Source of the DNA: Arboricoccus pini
GTDB taxonomy: Bacteria; Pseudomonadota; Alphaproteobacteria; Geminicoccales; Geminicoccaceae
Reading direction: 5' to 3'
Assembly: GCF_900187945.1 (NCBI RefSeq)
Contig: NZ_FYEH01000001.1
Coordinates: 124,001-188,000 of the forward strand
DNA length: 64,000 bases
The notes below the pieces were generated by a model. The model did not search any database. It was not told the origin of the DNA and saw nothing but the letters and a program-made list of their open reading frames with translations. The stretch's first letter is position 1; the number at the start of each line of letters is the position of its first letter. Positions 63,386 through 64,000 of this stretch are shown here, in pieces. A program made the translations under genes and the position numbers.

Positions 63386-64000
63386 GATCGGGCGCGCTGG
63401 CTGTGCGGGGGCAAAAATCTGCCTCGCCGTCCCGTCGGGGCGGCAAGCGTCGTCGGGACGTGGCAAGCCGGCAAAGCGCGTCGCGACAGGCCATGATACG
63501 CTTCGTGGTTGACCTGGAAGGTCGTCTTATCCCGGATTTGGCAGAGCGACTGCCGGGAAGAGGTATCTGGCTGACGGCGTCACGAAGTGCTATAGAGGCA
63601 TCGATAGATGGACGTGCCTTTGCGAGAGCGGCCCGACGGGCTGTTCGCGTGCCGCCGTGTTTTCTGAGCGAGATCGAGGCATTGATGCGCCGCCGCTGCG
63701 TCGATGGCCTGGGTCTGGCACGTCGTGCCGGGGCTCTTGTGGTAGGGTTCGACAAAGTGGTCGATGCCCTGCAGCACGGGCAGGTCGGGCTGTTGATCAT
63801 GGCGGCGGATTCGTCGGACGGTCAACGCCGGCGGCTCCTTCCTCTTGCGGAAGGCGTGTCCGTCGCCACCTGTCTGTCTCGCGACGAGGTCGGCGGTGCC
63901 GTTGGTCGTGAGGAAGCTACCTACGCCGCTGTGAGTGCTGGAACGCTGGCGCTGCGTCTCGAGAGAGATCTGCGTCGATTGGCCGGTATTCTTGGTGACG
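63382..64000 (+). CDS. YlxR (DUF448) plus L7Ae-like RNA-binding protein, 3' incomplete
   Basis: The frame runs from TTG 63382 (TTGA overlap with nusA) to the window edge; GTG 63403 is another start. A YlxR domain is seen with IRFVVDLEGRLIPDLAERL and GRGIWLTASRSAIE, then an L7Ae/ribosomal-eL30-like part with LGLARRAGALVVGFDKVVDAL. The arginine-rich entry RRRDVASRQ lacks the Cys of the usual RxCxx(T/S)xx motif. Such fused proteins lie between nusA and infB; infB is expected just outside the window. Function: RNA-linked, detail unsettled. Confidence 0.88.
   Translation, partial: MRSGALAVRGQKSASPSRRGGKRRRDVASRQSASRQAMIRFVVDLEGRLIPDLAERLPGRGIWLTASRSAIEASIDGRAFARAARRAVRVPPCFLSEIEALMRRRCVDGLGLARRAGALVVGFDKVVDALQHGQVGLLIMAADSSDGQRRRLLPLAEGVSVATCLSRDEVGGAVGREEATYAAVSAGTLALRLERDLRRLAGILGD

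Overview
The window is a chromosomal segment of a high-GC alphaproteobacterium, most like the Rhodospirillales and related orders. The evidence is the gene order glnD-murJ-trpS and nfu-tsaB-rimI-miaB-phoH-ybeY-corC-lnt-metK-trmB-rimP-nusA-ylxR, a System I cytochrome c maturation operon, a Rhodobacter-type porin and uniform codon use. I see no phage, insertion sequence, CRISPR array or rRNA. There are two tRNAs, Ala(CGC) and Phe(GAA).

Layout. 1-5.2 kb: the 3' end of a YmdB-type phosphoesterase, a secreted DUF5666-like protein, cytochrome b561, YggU/YggT, a GNAT enzyme, two tRNAs and an ArsC-like protein. 5.5-16 kb: accessory metabolism, with a TPR-methyltransferase, a GH15 glycosidase, FdhD, a badly frameshifted aminoglycoside-kinase (APH(6)-type) pseudogene, a class III cyclase, a sugar-dehydrogenase-type SDR, an HSL-type hydrolase and a TIGR03364-like FAD oxidoreductase. 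15.9-20.5 kb: a complete polyamine-type ABC importer whose second permease carries an unusual extra membrane segment and a proline-rich tail. 20.5-31 kb: hydrolase, dipeptidase, SSB, MliC-like lipoprotein, porin, LysM/BON protein, UvrA, a degenerate peptide deformylase, a PRISE-type reductase with a divergent HxlR regulator, and a YbaK deacylase. 31-33 kb: NikR divergent from a NiCoT nickel permease. 33-40 kb: SAM hydroxide adenosyltransferase, IspE and a TPR lipoprotein-like gene in one operon, then a small conserved protein, a family-4-type uracil-DNA glycosylase, a lytic transglycosylase and MoaB. 40-45.5 kb: ccmDEFGHI. 45.6-64 kb: the conserved housekeeping block.

How the genes work together. 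FdhD and MoaB belong to molybdoenzyme and molybdenum cofactor biogenesis. The ccm operon supports c-type cytochromes. NikR with NiCoT controls nickel uptake. The nfu-to-nusA block links Fe-S delivery, tRNA modification (TsaB, MiaB, TrmB), ribosome maturation (RimI, YbeY, RimP), lipoprotein maturation (Lnt) and SAM supply (MetK). Several starts here are not ATG. Apparent CTG (phoH), ATT (rimP) and TTG (ccmD, ylxR) starts are inferred from conserved N-termini, and for all but ylxR from Shine-Dalgarno spacing as well.

I did not find a clearly new multi-gene system. The best candidates for novelty are the tailed PotC-like permease, its importer operon lying divergent to the TIGR03364-like oxidoreductase, and the small orphan transcription unit near 4.2-4.55 kb.
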